A stretch of 64,000 nt of DNA, from contig NZ_AHJE01000042.1 of NCBI RefSeq assembly GCF_000243095.1, positions 62,001-126,000 of the forward strand, in the 5' to 3' direction. The DNA comes from Cupriavidus basilensis OR16. Lineage in GTDB: Bacteria; Pseudomonadota; Gammaproteobacteria; Burkholderiales; Burkholderiaceae. The translations under genes and the position numbers were made by a program. The notes beneath the pieces were generated by a model, which was not told the DNA's origin, did not search any database, and saw nothing but the letters and a program-made list of their open reading frames with translations. Position 1 is the first letter of the stretch. Every line of letters begins with the position of its first letter. This document shows positions 8,963 through 18,178 of the stretch, piece after piece.

Positions 8963-10210
8963 ATGTTTACGTTTCTGTTCCTAGCCGCCCTGATGCTGAT
9001 GGTGCTGACCAAGCTCTGGCTGGCTGCCCGCCAGGTGCGCCATGTGGCGCAACACCGTCATGCGGTCCCGGCCCGCTTCGCCGACACCATTACGCTGTCC
9101 TCCCACCAGAAGGCGGCCGACTACACCATCGCCCGCACCCGGCTGTCAATGCTGGAAGTGCTGGCCGGCGCCGCGCTGCTGATCGTGCTGACCATGATGG
9201 GCGGGCTGCAGTGGATCAACCAGTTCTGGATCGACACCTTCGGTCCGGGCTACGCCTACAGCGTGGCGCTGATCGCCAGCGTGGCCGTGATCGGTGGCCT
9301 GGTCGACCTGCCCTTCTCGCTCTACGGGCAATTCGGCATCGAGCAGCGCTTCGGCTTCAACCGCATGAGCTGGAAGCTGTACCTGGCCGATATGCTTAAG
9401 ATGACCGCCGTCGGCTGCGCGCTTGGGCTGCCCTTGCTGCTGGCTGTGCTGTGGCTCATGGCCCATATGGGCGAGTACTGGTGGGCCTGGGCGTGGCTGA
9501 CGTGGATCGCCTTCACGATCTTCGTGCAGACGATCGCACCGTCGGTGATCATGCCGCTGTTCAACCGCTTCGAGCCGCTGGCCAATGCCTCGCTGGAAGC
9601 CCGCATCACGCGCCTGCTGCAAAAATGCGGCTTCCGCAGCCGCGGCCTGTTCGTCATGGACGGCAGCAAGCGCAGCGCGCACGGTAATGCCTACTTCACC
9701 GGTTTCGGCGCGGCCAAGCGCATCGTCTTTTTCGACACGCTGATGGAGCGCCTTGCCGACGACGAGATCGAAGCAGTGCTGGCGCACGAGCTTGGACACT
9801 TCAAGCGACGCCACATCCTGAAGGGCATGCTGGTCAGCTTCGCGCTGAGCCTGGTGTTTCTCGCCGCGCTGGGCTGGCTCGCCAGCCGCACGTGGTTCTA
9901 CACCGGCCTGGGCGTGCTGCCCAACCTCGGCACCACCAACCACGCGCTCGCCCTCGTGCTGTTCTTCCTGACCTTGCCTGTGTTTACCTTCCTGCTCGGC
10001 CCCCTGGCCAGCCAGACCTCGCGCCGCCATGAGTTCGAGGCGGACGCCTTTGCCGCCGGCCAGACCGATGCGGGGCATCTGGTCTCGGCGCTCGTCAAGC
10101 TCTACAAGGACAATGCCTCTACTTTGACCCCCGACCCGATCTACAGCGCCTTCTACTACTCGCACCCACCAGCGGCACAGCGGATCGACCGCCTGCTGGC
10201 GCACGCATGA
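8963..10210 (+). CDS. M48 family membrane metalloprotease (CAAX protease/Ste24-like)
   Basis: This 415-residue inner-membrane protein has a zinc site HELGH at residues 275-279 and the third ligand in EFEAD (Glu357), the standard M48 arrangement. Several membrane helices lie before the site and two after it, as in Ste24 and the bacterial M48 family. Eukaryotic relatives process CAAX peptides; in bacteria members act in membrane protein quality control, so that is the likely role. The start MFTFLFLA at 8963 is chosen by family alignment. Its stop overlaps the rsgA start by 4 nt (ATGA). This coupling of an M48 protease with rsgA downstream of orn is seen in related beta-proteobacteria. Confidence 0.92.
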   Translation: MFTFLFLAALMLMVLTKLWLAARQVRHVAQHRHAVPARFADTITLSSHQKAADYTIARTRLSMLEVLAGAALLIVLTMMGGLQWINQFWIDTFGPGYAYSVALIASVAVIGGLVDLPFSLYGQFGIEQRFGFNRMSWKLYLADMLKMTAVGCALGLPLLLAVLWLMAHMGEYWWAWAWLTWIAFTIFVQTIAPSVIMPLFNRFEPLANASLEARITRLLQKCGFRSRGLFVMDGSKRSAHGNAYFTGFGAAKRIVFFDTLMERLADDEIEAVLAHELGHFKRRHILKGMLVSFALSLVFLAALGWLASRTWFYTGLGVLPNLGTTNHALALVLFFLTLPVFTFLLGPLASQTSRRHEFEADAFAAGQTDAGHLVSALVKLYKDNASTLTPDPIYSAFYYSHPPAAQRIDRLLAHA

Positions 10211-11229
10211 GCCGCGCCGCCAGCCGGGGAGGCCCGCAGCGCGCCGCAAGCCCTGCCAAAGCCAATGCCAATGGCGCCGCCGCCGAAGAAGCGCTGATCG
10301 TTGCCGCGCACGGCCGCCACTACGTGATCGAGCTGGACGACGGCAGCCGCCTGCACGGCTTCCCGCGCGGCAAGCGCAGCGAATGCGCGGTGGGCGACCG
10401 CGTCACCATCGAGCGCGCCGCGTCCGACCAGTGCGTGATCACCGGTTTCAAGCCGCGCAAGAACCTGCTGCACCGCTCGGACCAGTTCAAGTCCAAGCTG
10501 CTGGCCGCCAATATCGATCAGGTGGTGATCGTGCTGGCGACCGAGCCTGGCTTCTCGGAAGACCTGCTGGGCCGCGCGCTGGTGTCCGCCGAGGCACTGG
10601 GAATCCGCCCGCTGATCATCCTCAACAAGATCGACCTGACCGAGCGGCTGGAAGAAGCGCGCGGCCGGCTCGAGCTATATCGCGGGCTAGGCTACGAAAC
10701 GCTGTTCCTGTCGGTGCACGGATCGCCGGACGATACGCTGGCGCAGCTGCGCCCGCAGCTGGCACACCGCGCCAGTATCCTGATCGGCCAGTCGGGCATG
10801 GGCAAGTCGTCGCTGCTGAACCTGCTGATCCCGGGCGTGGAAGCGCAGACGCGGGAAATCTCCGCCAAGCTGGATTCGGGCAAGCACACCACCACCTTCA
10901 CCCGCCTCTACCACCTGCCCGCGAGCGTCGATGGCGACGAGGCTGACGTGGGGGACAACGTGGATCCGCAAGCACGCCAGCGCGGCTGCCTGATCGATTC
11001 GCCTGGCTTCCAGGAGTTCGGCCTGCACCACTTGAGCGAAGGCATGCTGGAGCGCGCGTTTCCCGAATTCCGCCCGCGCCTGACCGAGTGCCGGTTCTAC
11101 AACTGCCACCACATCAACGAGCCGGGCTGCGGCGTGCTGGCCTCGATGAACGCCGGCGAGATCTCGGGACGGCGCCACCAGCTCTACACGCAACTGCTGC
11201 ACGAATCGCGCCAGCAAAAGCCGTGGTAA
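10207..11229 (+). CDS. rsgA: Small ribosomal subunit biogenesis GTPase RsgA
   Basis: RsgA checks the decoding centre of the maturing 30S subunit and releases RbfA on GTP hydrolysis. The 340-residue protein shows the circularly permuted GTPase order typical of the family: G4 LNKID first, then the P-loop [12 protein letters not shown] near residue 195, then G3 [10 protein letters not shown]. An OB fold precedes it (residues about 30-95). A C-terminal zinc knuckle follows, in [14 protein letters not shown]. The N-terminal 25 residues are a variable Ala-rich tail. It overlaps the M48 protease gene by 4 nt. Confidence 0.96.
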   Translation: MSRAASRGGPQRAASPAKANANGAAAEEALIVAAHGRHYVIELDDGSRLHGFPRGKRSECAVGDRVTIERAASDQCVITGFKPRKNLLHRSDQFKSKLLAANIDQVVIVLATEPGFSEDLLGRALVSAEALGIRPLIILNKIDLTERLEEARGRLELYRGLGYETLFLSVHGSPDDTLAQLRPQLAHRASILIGQSGMGKSSLLNLLIPGVEAQTREISAKLDSGKHTTTFTRLYHLPASVDGDEADVGDNVDPQARQRGCLIDSPGFQEFGLHHLSEGMLERAFPEFRPRLTECRFYNCHHINEPGCGVLASMNAGEISGRRHQLYTQLLHESRQQKPW

Positions 11230-11235
11230 GGTAAT

Positions 11236-11269
11236 CGGGCACGCCGCATGCGGGCATGCGGCGTGCCCG
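11236..11269 (+). terminator. Long perfect hairpin between rsgA and the DUF2007 gene
   Basis: CGGGCACGCCGCATGC and GCATGCGGCGTGCCCG are perfect inverted repeats of 16 nt with a 2-nt centre. No T-run follows. The right arm ends 6 nt before the next start codon, so it would hide the ribosome site of that gene while folded. Confidence 0.6.
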
Positions 11270-11275
11270 AGCCCG

Positions 11276-11584
11276 ATGAAACTACTGCTATCGACCCCTT
11301 CTCTCGTCCATGCGGCGCATTGCCAGAACGTGCTGGAGGCCGCCGGCATCCGCGCCGACCTGCGCAATACCTGGCTGGCTGGGGCGATGGGCGACATCCC
11401 GTTTCGCGAGAGCGCGCCCCAGGTCTGGCTGATCGACGACGAACGGGAAACCGAGGCCTGGGAGGTACTGCGCGCCGCCGCCAATCCGGCGCCGGGGCCG
11501 CGCTGGGTGTGCTTGTCCTGCGGGGAATGGCACGAGGCCCAGTTCGGCTCGTGCTGGCAATGCGGCGCGCCGCGGCAACCCTGA
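11276..11584 (+). CDS. DUF2007 family protein with C-terminal zinc ribbon
   Basis: The 102-residue protein starts MKLLLSTPSLVHAAHCQNVLEAAGI, which fits the DUF2007 putative signal-transducing fold (residues 1-75). Residues 79-98 contain CLSCGEWHEAQFGSCWQC, two CxxC pairs forming a probable zinc ribbon. Function is unknown in the family. It has no visible Shine-Dalgarno site and starts right behind a 34-nt hairpin, so translation may be low or coupled to rsgA. The C-terminal zinc part is common in beta-proteobacterial members. Confidence 0.8.
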   Translation: MKLLLSTPSLVHAAHCQNVLEAAGIRADLRNTWLAGAMGDIPFRESAPQVWLIDDERETEAWEVLRAAANPAPGPRWVCLSCGEWHEAQFGSCWQCGAPRQP

Positions 11585-11590
11585 AGCAAA

Positions 11591-11611
11591 ACGCCCGCGC
11601 AAAGCGGGCGT
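11591..11611 (-). terminator. Terminator of the CobD/CbiB-like gene
   Basis: ACGCCCGC and GCGGGCGT form an 8-bp stem; on the minus strand it is followed by TTTTGCTT. It lies between two convergent genes and may serve both. Confidence 0.75.
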
Positions 11612-11634
11612 CGGCAGGACAAGCGGAGGGAGGC

Positions 11635-12627
11635 TCAGCCCACCCAGAGCGCCAGCGACAGCATCGCCAGCAGCAGCATCCACAACACCACGGCACGCCA
11701 CACCAGGCCGATGGCCGATTGCAGCGTACGCACGTTTGGTTCCATGCCGAATTCCGGCGCGGCCGCCTCGGGCTCGCTATCGTCTTCCATGCCCGGCGCA
11801 TAGTCCACTGCCGGGCCGGCCAGGCTGGTGCGCAACACCACGGTAGAGCTTTCCTCCGCCAGCGGCACGCCCAGGCGCACGCCTAGCGCGCCGCCGCCGC
11901 TGGCAAGCAGGATGCCGTTGACGGCATCGTTCCACTTGCGCGCATGGTTGCGCCACGCATACACCGCGTCCTCGAAATTGCCGACGATGGCAAAGCCGAC
12001 GGCGGTCAGCCGCGAGGGGATCCAGTCCAGCAGGTAGAAGGCCCGCGCGGCAAAGCGGCCCAGCGCCGGGCTGCGCTCCGTGGAGGCCATATTCCAATGG
12101 CGCGCAAGGTACTCGGCAGTGCGGTACAACACCACGCCGCCCGGGCCGATCGGTACCAGGAACCAGAAGAACACGCCAAACACATGCCGGTGCACCGCCA
12201 CGATGGCGGCTTCCAGCGTATGCCGGACGATCTCGGTGACGGGCATTTCGATGGTCTCAAGACCGGTCCACTCGTGCAGCAGCGCGCGGGCGCGCGGCAG
12301 GTCGTCGCGGTTGAGCGCTTCGTGGATATCGGTGAAGAAATGGCTGAACTGCCGGAAACCCAGGGTCAGGTAGAGTAGCAGGACATTCCACGCCAGCGTG
12401 AGCGCCACGCTGATGGAGGCCAGCAGGTAGTGCACCACCATGGCGGTCAGCGTCAGCGGCAGCACCACCGTGAACCAGGCCAGCGCAGTGTCGCGCGGGC
12501 GCCCGGTGTCAAAGGCATGCTCGGCGCGCTCGGCAAGAACGCGCACGATGTCGTAGATCGGATTGTTGCGGCCCAGGGCGCGGAACTGCTCGGCGATCAG
12601 CGCGAGGAGAACGGATACAAATGTCAT
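11635..12627 (-). CDS. CobD/CbiB family membrane protein
   Basis: The 330-residue protein has several membrane segments. It resembles the CobD/CbiB family, whose classic members make adenosylcobinamide (phosphate) in cobalamin synthesis. Family-like blocks are LARALLHEWTG, VTEIVRHTLEAAIVAVHRHVFGVFFWFL and the RLTAVGFAIVGNFEDAV motif. No cobalamin gene is nearby. Beta-proteobacteria often carry a stand-alone CobD/CbiB-like copy outside cobalamin operons, so its real substrate is uncertain. The final 25 residues form a membrane anchor. A separate regulatory role or AmpE-like function cannot be excluded. Confidence is high for family, low for reaction. Confidence 0.82.
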   Translation of the reverse strand: MTFVSVLLALIAEQFRALGRNNPIYDIVRVLAERAEHAFDTGRPRDTALAWFTVVLPLTLTAMVVHYLLASISVALTLAWNVLLLYLTLGFRQFSHFFTDIHEALNRDDLPRARALLHEWTGLETIEMPVTEIVRHTLEAAIVAVHRHVFGVFFWFLVPIGPGGVVLYRTAEYLARHWNMASTERSPALGRFAARAFYLLDWIPSRLTAVGFAIVGNFEDAVYAWRNHARKWNDAVNGILLASGGGALGVRLGVPLAEESSTVVLRTSLAGPAVDYAPGMEDDSEPEAAAPEFGMEPNVRTLQSAIGLVWRAVVLWMLLLAMLSLALWVG

Positions 12628-12738
12628 CTCTGGTCTGGGTGTCGATGGCCAGGGCGCATCAGGCGGCGCGTGTGCCGGGCTGAGCGCTTATCTATAGCGA
12701 GACGATAGCATACGGCAAACCCGCCCAGACAAAGCACC

Positions 12739-12767
12739 GCAGCCCGCCGGCAAAGCGGGCGGGCTGC
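12739..12767 (-). terminator. Hairpin downstream of the pirin gene
   Basis: GCAGCCCGCC and GGCGGGCTGC form a 10-bp stem with a short loop, about 20 nt after the pirin stop. The following minus-strand tract GGTGCTTTGTC is only weakly T-rich. Confidence 0.6.
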
Positions 12768-12786
12768 GGGCTGCCGGAGCAACGCC

Positions 12787-13485
12787 TCAGGGCAGGTCAA
12801 ACACCAGCACTTCGGCACCATCGCCGTTGGTCAGGGTCACGGCCTCGGCGCCTTCCAGCTGTGCGGCGTCGCCCGCTTCCAGCGCCTTGCCATTGACGGT
12901 GATACGGCCACGCGCCACGTGTACATAGGCCTTGCGCTTGGGCGCCAGTGCCAGCGTGGCGGACTCGTCGCCGTCAAACAAACCGGCAAACAGGCGCATG
13001 TCCTGATGGATCACCACCGAGCCGTCGGCGCCGTCCCGGCTGCCCACCAGGCGCAGCCGGCCGCGCTTGTCGGCCACCGGGAAGTGCTTTTCCTCGTAGC
13101 CAGGTTCGAGGTCGGCCTTCTCCGGCAGGATCCAGATCTGCAGGAAGTGCGTGGTGTCATGCGCGGCGTGGTTGTACTCCGAGTGGCGCACGCCGGTGCC
13201 CGCGCTCATGCGCTGCACGTCGCCGGGGCGGATCACGCTGCCGTTGCCGATGCTGTCCTTGTGGGCCAGCTCGCCTTCCAGCACATAGCTGATGATCTCC
13301 ATGTCGCGGTGGCCATGGGTGCCAAACCCCATGCCCGGGGCGACACGGTCTTCATTGATGACGCGCAGCGGCCCGAACTGCACATGCTTGGGATCGTAAT
13401 AGTCCGCGAAGGAAAACGTATGGTACGACTTGAGCCAGCCATGATCGGCATAACCACGTTCACCCGCCTTTCTGATTTCAATCAT
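12787..13485 (-). CDS. Pirin family protein (YhhW-type, quercetinase-like bicupin)
   Basis: The 232-residue protein is a two-cupin pirin. The metal site of the first cupin is visible as FGTHGHRDMEIISYV (two His), followed by GVRHSEYN (third His) and the conserved Glu region. Enzymes of this group, such as YhhW, cleave quercetin in vitro; the natural substrate is unknown and a redox-sensor role has been proposed for other pirins. It starts with MIEIRKAGERGYADHGWLKS, the normal family start. A LysR regulator gene is divergent from it, 151 nt away. Pirin/LysR divergent pairs are common, so the regulator probably controls this gene. Confidence 0.92.
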   Translation of the reverse strand: MIEIRKAGERGYADHGWLKSYHTFSFADYYDPKHVQFGPLRVINEDRVAPGMGFGTHGHRDMEIISYVLEGELAHKDSIGNGSVIRPGDVQRMSAGTGVRHSEYNHAAHDTTHFLQIWILPEKADLEPGYEEKHFPVADKRGRLRLVGSRDGADGSVVIHQDMRLFAGLFDGDESATLALAPKRKAYVHVARGRITVNGKALEAGDAAQLEGAEAVTLTNGDGAEVLVFDLP

Positions 13486-13636
13486 TTTGACGGCCCTCCT
13501 TCAGGCCACATCGGCATCAGAACCCGGTTTAAACCTAGTCCTGGCCTCGCGCTACGTTTCGATACTAGGCAGTTTAGGGTGGCAGGCGTATATTTGGCGG
13601 ACCGATCTTAGAAGCATTCATTCAGAAATTCTGAAC

Positions 13637-14600
13637 ATGGCACTCTCTCTCGAATCCCTGGAAGTTCTGGACGCCATCGAGCGCAAGGGCAGCTTCGCCG
13701 CAGCTGCGCACGAGATGGGCAAAGTGCCCTCGGCACTCACTTATGTGGTGCGCAAGCTGGAGGAAGACCTGGACGTGCTGCTGTTCGACCGCCGCCGCCA
13801 CCGCGCCGAGCTCACACCCGCGGGAAGGGCCTTGCTGGACGAGGGCCGCCACCTGCTGCACGCCGCCGACGACCTGGCCCGGCGCGTCAAGCGGCTGGCC
13901 ACCGGCTGGGAGGCCACGCTGACCATCGTGGTCGACGACCTGATCAACTTCCGCGCCCTGCTGCCGGTCATCCAGGACTTCTACGCCGAGAACGATGCCA
14001 CCCGCGTGCGCTTTGCCAAGGAACGCCGAGAACGATGCCACCCGCGTGCGCTTTGCCAAGGAAGTACTGGGCGGCGCCTGGGATGCGCTGGTCAGCAGCC
14101 GCGCTGACCTGGTGATCGGTGGCGCCTACGATGCGCCAAGCACCCAGGGCTTCCAGGTGCGCCCGCTGGGCACCATGCCCTTTGTCTTCGCGGTGGCCGC
14201 GCATCATCCGCTGGCGACCGAGCCCGGCCCCCTGACCACGCTGCAGATCGCCAAGCACCGCATCGTGGCCGTGGGCGATACCTCGCGCAACCTGCCGGCC
14301 CGCACCCATGGCGTGCTTGCCGGGCAGGACGTGCTGGTGGTGCCCACCATGCGCGACAAGCTCGAAGCCCAGATCCGCGGCCTGGGCTGCGGCTGGCTGC
14401 CGGCACCGATGGCACAGCCTTTTATCGAAAGCGGCGTGCTGCAAGCGCGCGAAACCCTGGAGGTGCGCGCACCGGGCAACTTCAAGGTAGCCTGGCGCAC
14501 CAACACCCGCGGCAAGGCGCTGCAATGGTGGGCCAACAAGCTGGAAGACCCGCGCCTGGCGCAAGCCCTGCTCCAGCAGCAACCGGGCCAGCTTGACTAA
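13637..14600 (+). CDS. LysR family regulator, frame broken by a 40-bp tandem duplication
   Basis: The N-terminal winged helix (residues 1-60, [20 protein letters not shown] and the [22 protein letters not shown] helix-turn-helix) and the first part of the effector domain are in one frame. The remainder ([25 protein letters not shown] to the end) is in another. The shift is caused exactly by a 40-bp tandem repeat; removing one copy gives a continuous 307-residue protein, normal for LysR regulators. The repeat codes twice for the segment ending [12 protein letters not shown]. If real, the protein would lose most of its effector domain. It is divergent from the pirin gene and its 3' end meets gluQ. 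An assembly artefact is the more likely cause. Confidence 0.85.
13984..14063 (+). repeat. Exact 40-bp tandem duplication inside lysR-type gene
   Basis: Two identical 40-nt units lie head to tail (13984-14023 and 14024-14063), each starting CGCCGAGAACGATGCCACCC and ending GCCAAGGAA. Forty is not a multiple of three, so the second copy shifts the frame. Confidence 0.97.
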
Positions 14601-14631
14601 CCTCGCGACCGACACCTGTCCTGCTCTAGCC

Positions 14632-15564
14632 ATGCCTATCCGCCCGAGCCTGCCGCCCGGCTACCGGGGCCGCTTCGCACCCTCCCCCACCGGCCCGCTG
14701 CATCTGGGCTCGCTGGTCACCGCGCTAGCCAGCTGGCTCGATGCGCGCGCCCACCTGGGCAGCTGGCTGGTGCGCATCGAGGACATCGACTATCCGCGCT
14801 GTGTGCGCGGCGCTGACCTGCAGATCCTGCATGCCCTTGCGCGCCTCGGCCTGCACCCGGACGAGCCGCCGCAATGGCAGAGCCGGCGCGAGGCGCTGTA
14901 CGCCGAGGCGCTACGCCAGCTCGAGGCCGACCACCGGACTTATCCCTGCGGATGCTCGCGCAAGGAGATTGCCGACTCGCTGCTGCATGCGCGCGAGCGC
15001 CACCAGACGCTCGGCTATCCCGGCACCTGCCGCGACGGCCTGCACGGCAAGCTGCCCCGCGCGTGGCGGGTGCGGGTGCCGGACGGCGACGCCGCGCTGA
15101 TCTGCTTTGACGACCGCTGGCAAGGACGCCGATGCCAGGATCTCGCGACTGAACTGGGCGACTTCGTGCTGCGCCGCGCCGATGGCTTGTGGGCCTATCA
15201 ACTGGCGGTGGTGGTCGACGATGACCACCAGGGCATCACGCATATCGTGCGCGGCGCCGACCTGCTCGATTCCACGCCACGGCAGATCCACCTGCAGCAT
15301 CTGCTGGGGCTGCCCACGCCGTCGTACCTGCACGTGCCGGTGGTGACCAACGCGCTGGGCGAAAAGCTCAGCAAGCAAAGCGGCGCGCAGGCCATCGACA
15401 ATCTTGACCCGCTGGCGGCGCTGCGCGCGGCCGGCATGCACCTGGGACTGGCAAGCGCGGCGCAATCGGTGGAGAGCTGGCTGAGCGACGCCACGGCCGG
15501 CTGGGCGGCCTTGCTGGAACGCCTGCCTGTAGACGCGCAGCAGGATCTAGGCGCGGCTGGCTAA
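14632..15564 (+). CDS. gluQ: Glutamyl-Q tRNA(Asp) synthetase
   Basis: GluQ (GluQ-RS, YadB) activates glutamate and attaches it to the queuosine at the wobble position of tRNA-Asp. It is a glutamyl-tRNA synthetase without the anticodon-binding half, which fits the 310-residue length. Visible: the HIGH-like [18 protein letters not shown] at the start, a zinc site with [10 protein letters not shown] and GYPGTCRDG, and the KMSKS-like EKLSKQSG. The ATG at 14632 is preferred; a TTG at 14593 overlaps the end of the LysR gene and would add 13 residues without family similarity. A hairpin terminator shared with rhlE follows. Confidence 0.94.
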   Translation: MPIRPSLPPGYRGRFAPSPTGPLHLGSLVTALASWLDARAHLGSWLVRIEDIDYPRCVRGADLQILHALARLGLHPDEPPQWQSRREALYAEALRQLEADHRTYPCGCSRKEIADSLLHARERHQTLGYPGTCRDGLHGKLPRAWRVRVPDGDAALICFDDRWQGRRCQDLATELGDFVLRRADGLWAYQLAVVVDDDHQGITHIVRGADLLDSTPRQIHLQHLLGLPTPSYLHVPVVTNALGEKLSKQSGAQAIDNLDPLAALRAAGMHLGLASAAQSVESWLSDATAGWAALLERLPVDAQQDLGAAG

Positions 15565-15603
15565 GGCGATACGTCCATGCGCTCAAGCGCAGCAGCAACA
15601 AAA

Positions 15604-15626
15604 AAAGGCGTCGGAGTGACGCCTTT
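15604..15626 (-). terminator. Bidirectional terminator between gluQ and rhlE
   Basis: AAAGGCGTC and GACGCCTTT form a 9-bp stem with a 5-nt loop. The minus strand continues into a run of T, giving a strong terminator for rhlE; the plus side has TTTCGTGTTT for gluQ. Confidence 0.85.
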
Positions 15627-15682
15627 CGTGTTTGCTGTGGCTGGACGATTCCCTACATTCGCTACGCGTCGCGCCAGTCCGT

Positions 15683-17173
15683 TCAGGACTTGCGCGGCAC
15701 GCCGCCAAGCAGCGCCGCCAGCTGCCGCTTGGGCGCCGGACGGCCGCGGCCAAAGGCGGCGGCATTGGTGTCCATCACGTCGGGCTGCGCGGCAAGCGCC
15801 GCTGCGCTCGGCTCGTAAGGACGCGAGAAGAAGGAATCGTCGGACGGCCGGAACGCATTGCGCGAGCTGGCCGGATCGTTTCGGCGCGCACGCGGCTCCT
15901 CGCTGTCGCCATTGGCGCGCGGGCGGCGCACTTCGGTGCGGGCACGGCGGCGGTCGCTCTCTTCAGCGCGGGCGCCGGCGCCGGTGGGGTCGAAGCCGTC
16001 CAGCGGCGTACGCGGCAGGCTGCGCTTGAGCAGCTTCTCGATATCGACCAGCAGGCGCTCATCGGCCGGCACGTAGATCGACAGGGCATCGCCGCTGGCG
16101 CCGGCACGGCCGGTACGGCCGATGCGGTGAATGTAGTCTTCGGCGCTGAACGGCAGGTCGAAGTTGATCACGCAGGGCATGTCGGGAATGTCGAGGCCGC
16201 GCGCCGCCACGTCGGTGGCGACCAGCGCATCGATATTGCCTTGCTTGAAGCCATCCAGGGTCTGCATGCGCTCGGTCTGGGTCTTGTCACCGTGGATGGC
16301 GGCGGCGTTGATGCCCTCGCGCTCCAGGTGGCGCGCCAGGCGCGAGCAGCCGATCTTGCTGTTGACGAAGACGATGCATTGGCGCGACAGGCCTTCGGCG
16401 GCGCGCTTCTTCAGCAGGTGCACCACGGCGGCCTGCTTGTGGCCGTCTTCGACCTGGAACACGGTCTGGCGCACGTTCTCGTTGGCCGAGTTGCTGCGCG
16501 CCACTTCGATGGTGACCGGCTGGTGCAGGTAGCTGGCGGCCAGCCGCTTGATCTCGCTCGAGAAGGTGGCCGAGAACAGCAGCGTCTGGCGCTGCGCCGG
16601 CAGCAGGTTGATGATGCGCTGCAGGTCGGGCAGGAAACCCATGTCGAGCATGCGGTCGGCCTCGTCCAGCACCAGCATCTGCACTTGCGACAGGTTCACC
16701 GATTTTTGCTGCACGTGATCGAGCAGCCGGCCCGGGGTTGCCACCAGGATTTCCACGCCGCGGCGCAGGGCCTCGGTCTGCGGGTTCATGTCGACACCGC
16801 CGAACACCACCGTGCTGCGCAGGTCCGTGAAGCGCGCGTAGCGGGCCACGTTGTCGTAGACCTGGTCGGCCAGTTCGCGGGTGGGGGTGAGCATCAGGGC
16901 GCGCACCGGATGGCGGGCGGGCGAAGCGCTGGCGCTGGCCAGCGGCAGCAGGCGCTGGATGATCGGCAGCGCAAAGCCGGCGGTCTTGCCGGTGCCGGTC
17001 TGGGCCGCGCCCATCACGTCCTTGCCCTGCAGCACCACGGGAATCGCCTGCTCCTGGATGGGAGTGGGCTTGGTGTAGCCCTGCTCGGACAGCGCGCGCT
17101 GGATGCGAGCATCTAGCCCGAAGCTATCGAAGGTGATCTCGGGGGTGGTCTGGTCAGTGGTCGTAGTCGTCAT
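15683..17173 (-). CDS. rhlE: DEAD-box ATP-dependent RNA helicase RhlE
   Basis: The 496-residue protein has the complete DEAD-box set in order: the Q motif near residue 39 (PTPIQEQAIP), AAQTGTGKT at 56-64, PTRELA, TPGRLLDH, LDEADRMLDMGF, FSATF, and in the second RecA domain VATDVAARGLDIP and HRIGRTGRAG. The C-terminal 110 residues are basic, Arg-rich and low complexity, as in RhlE proteins, which act on structured RNA during ribosome maturation and cold adaptation. The start ATG is at 17173. A possible promoter (TACAAT on the minus strand at 17376-17381) would leave a leader of roughly 195 nt, which suggests post-transcriptional control. Confidence 0.93.
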   Translation of the reverse strand: MTTTTTDQTTPEITFDSFGLDARIQRALSEQGYTKPTPIQEQAIPVVLQGKDVMGAAQTGTGKTAGFALPIIQRLLPLASASASPARHPVRALMLTPTRELADQVYDNVARYARFTDLRSTVVFGGVDMNPQTEALRRGVEILVATPGRLLDHVQQKSVNLSQVQMLVLDEADRMLDMGFLPDLQRIINLLPAQRQTLLFSATFSSEIKRLAASYLHQPVTIEVARSNSANENVRQTVFQVEDGHKQAAVVHLLKKRAAEGLSRQCIVFVNSKIGCSRLARHLEREGINAAAIHGDKTQTERMQTLDGFKQGNIDALVATDVAARGLDIPDMPCVINFDLPFSAEDYIHRIGRTGRAGASGDALSIYVPADERLLVDIEKLLKRSLPRTPLDGFDPTGAGARAEESDRRRARTEVRRPRANGDSEEPRARRNDPASSRNAFRPSDDSFFSRPYEPSAAALAAQPDVMDTNAAAFGRGRPAPKRQLAALLGGVPRKS

Positions 17174-17613
17174 GGTTTCCGTGTCTTGCAGGAGGCGAAC
17201 CCGGCGCCAACGGACACGCGTCTTGAACCGAGCGGGGGCGATCTGCGCATGGATTTAAGGGCCGGCTGCCTGGGGCGCGCTGTGCTGCCGCATGCCACCG
17301 CAAACCGTCGTCTGTCCGTGCCTCTGCGGGCAATTCCGCCGCGAGATCAATAGCTCATGTAAATCAAAGACTTAGATTGTAGCATTAGCGGCCCATTTAA
17401 GGGTAGTGCGGGTGTGGCGGCTACGCCAGTTTCCACGCCGTGGATTTCAACTTCATGTCACCGGCCGTGTTGTCGTTAAGTCCCGGCACCTGGCCGCCGC
17501 CCTTCTCCGGCAAGCGCACCGGACCGCACACGTCATTTTTTGTTTTCAAACGTATACAAACGATGACGCGCGGCCTATGCTTGATTCCAGTGAGTCACTC
17601 CAGGCCAATCCCG
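17174..17613. other. Divergent intergenic region between rhlE and the pspA operon
   Basis: This 440-nt stretch holds no convincing gene. On the minus side a TACAAT -10-like element lies at 17376-17381 for rhlE. On the plus side TATACA at 17553-17558 lies inside an A/T-rich tract (17534-17562), probably a promoter for the operon starting at 17614. Nothing else is recognised. Confidence 0.5.
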
Positions 17614-18108
17614 ATGCAAACCGTCTCCGTCCGAATCCCCGAAGAAGATCTCGCCTGGCTGGCCAGCATCCAGCTGCCCGGCGCCAGCAGCCCCAGTGAC
17701 AAGATCCGCGCCCTGCTGGCCGACGCGCGCCGGCGCGCCAACGGCTCGTCCGACTACATCGGCTGCGTCTCGCTGCTACGCGAGCAAGTGCGCCCCCTGC
17801 TCGATGCCACGCAGGCTCTGGAGCACGATCACCAGCAGCATTCGGCCATCGTCCCGCTGCTGGCCATGCAGTTGCCCGAGCTGATGGCCAGCCTGATCGC
17901 CGGCGTGCCGTCAGGGGACCAGGCGCCGGCGCAAGCGCGCGACCTGGAGGCGCGCCTCACCGCCCGCGCCATGCGCATGCTGCTGGGCCTGTTGCGCCTG
18001 GGGGTCACCCAGCGCACGCCGGCCTACGACCCGGCCGTACTGGACGCCTACATCCCCGAAGTGTTAGAACTGGCAAAACTGATCCAGAGCGCTCGGCAAG
18101 CCACCTGA
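17614..18108 (+). CDS. Unknown protein, first gene of the pspA-yqiJ-yqiK operon
   Basis: The 164-residue protein was not recognised. It starts MQTVSVRIPEEDLAWLASIQ, a ribbon-helix-helix-like opening, followed by long amphipathic helices rich in Ala, Leu and Arg (LLADARRR, LLREQVRPLLDATQALEHDHQQ, RLTARAMRMLLGLLRLGV). No signal peptide or membrane segment is seen, so it is probably cytoplasmic. It precedes pspA by 70 nt on the same strand, so a role as regulator or partner of the membrane-stress proteins is possible. An upstream ATG at 17563 would add 17 residues without support. A DNA-binding role is inference only. Confidence 0.7.
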   Translation: MQTVSVRIPEEDLAWLASIQLPGASSPSDKIRALLADARRRANGSSDYIGCVSLLREQVRPLLDATQALEHDHQQHSAIVPLLAMQLPELMASLIAGVPSGDQAPAQARDLEARLTARAMRMLLGLLRLGVTQRTPAYDPAVLDAYIPEVLELAKLIQSARQAT

Positions 18109-18178
18109 AACCCTGATTTTTTGTGTTGCGCCATCGCCGCCCAAGCGGCGCCTTATCGATGCACCGAGGAAACACACC

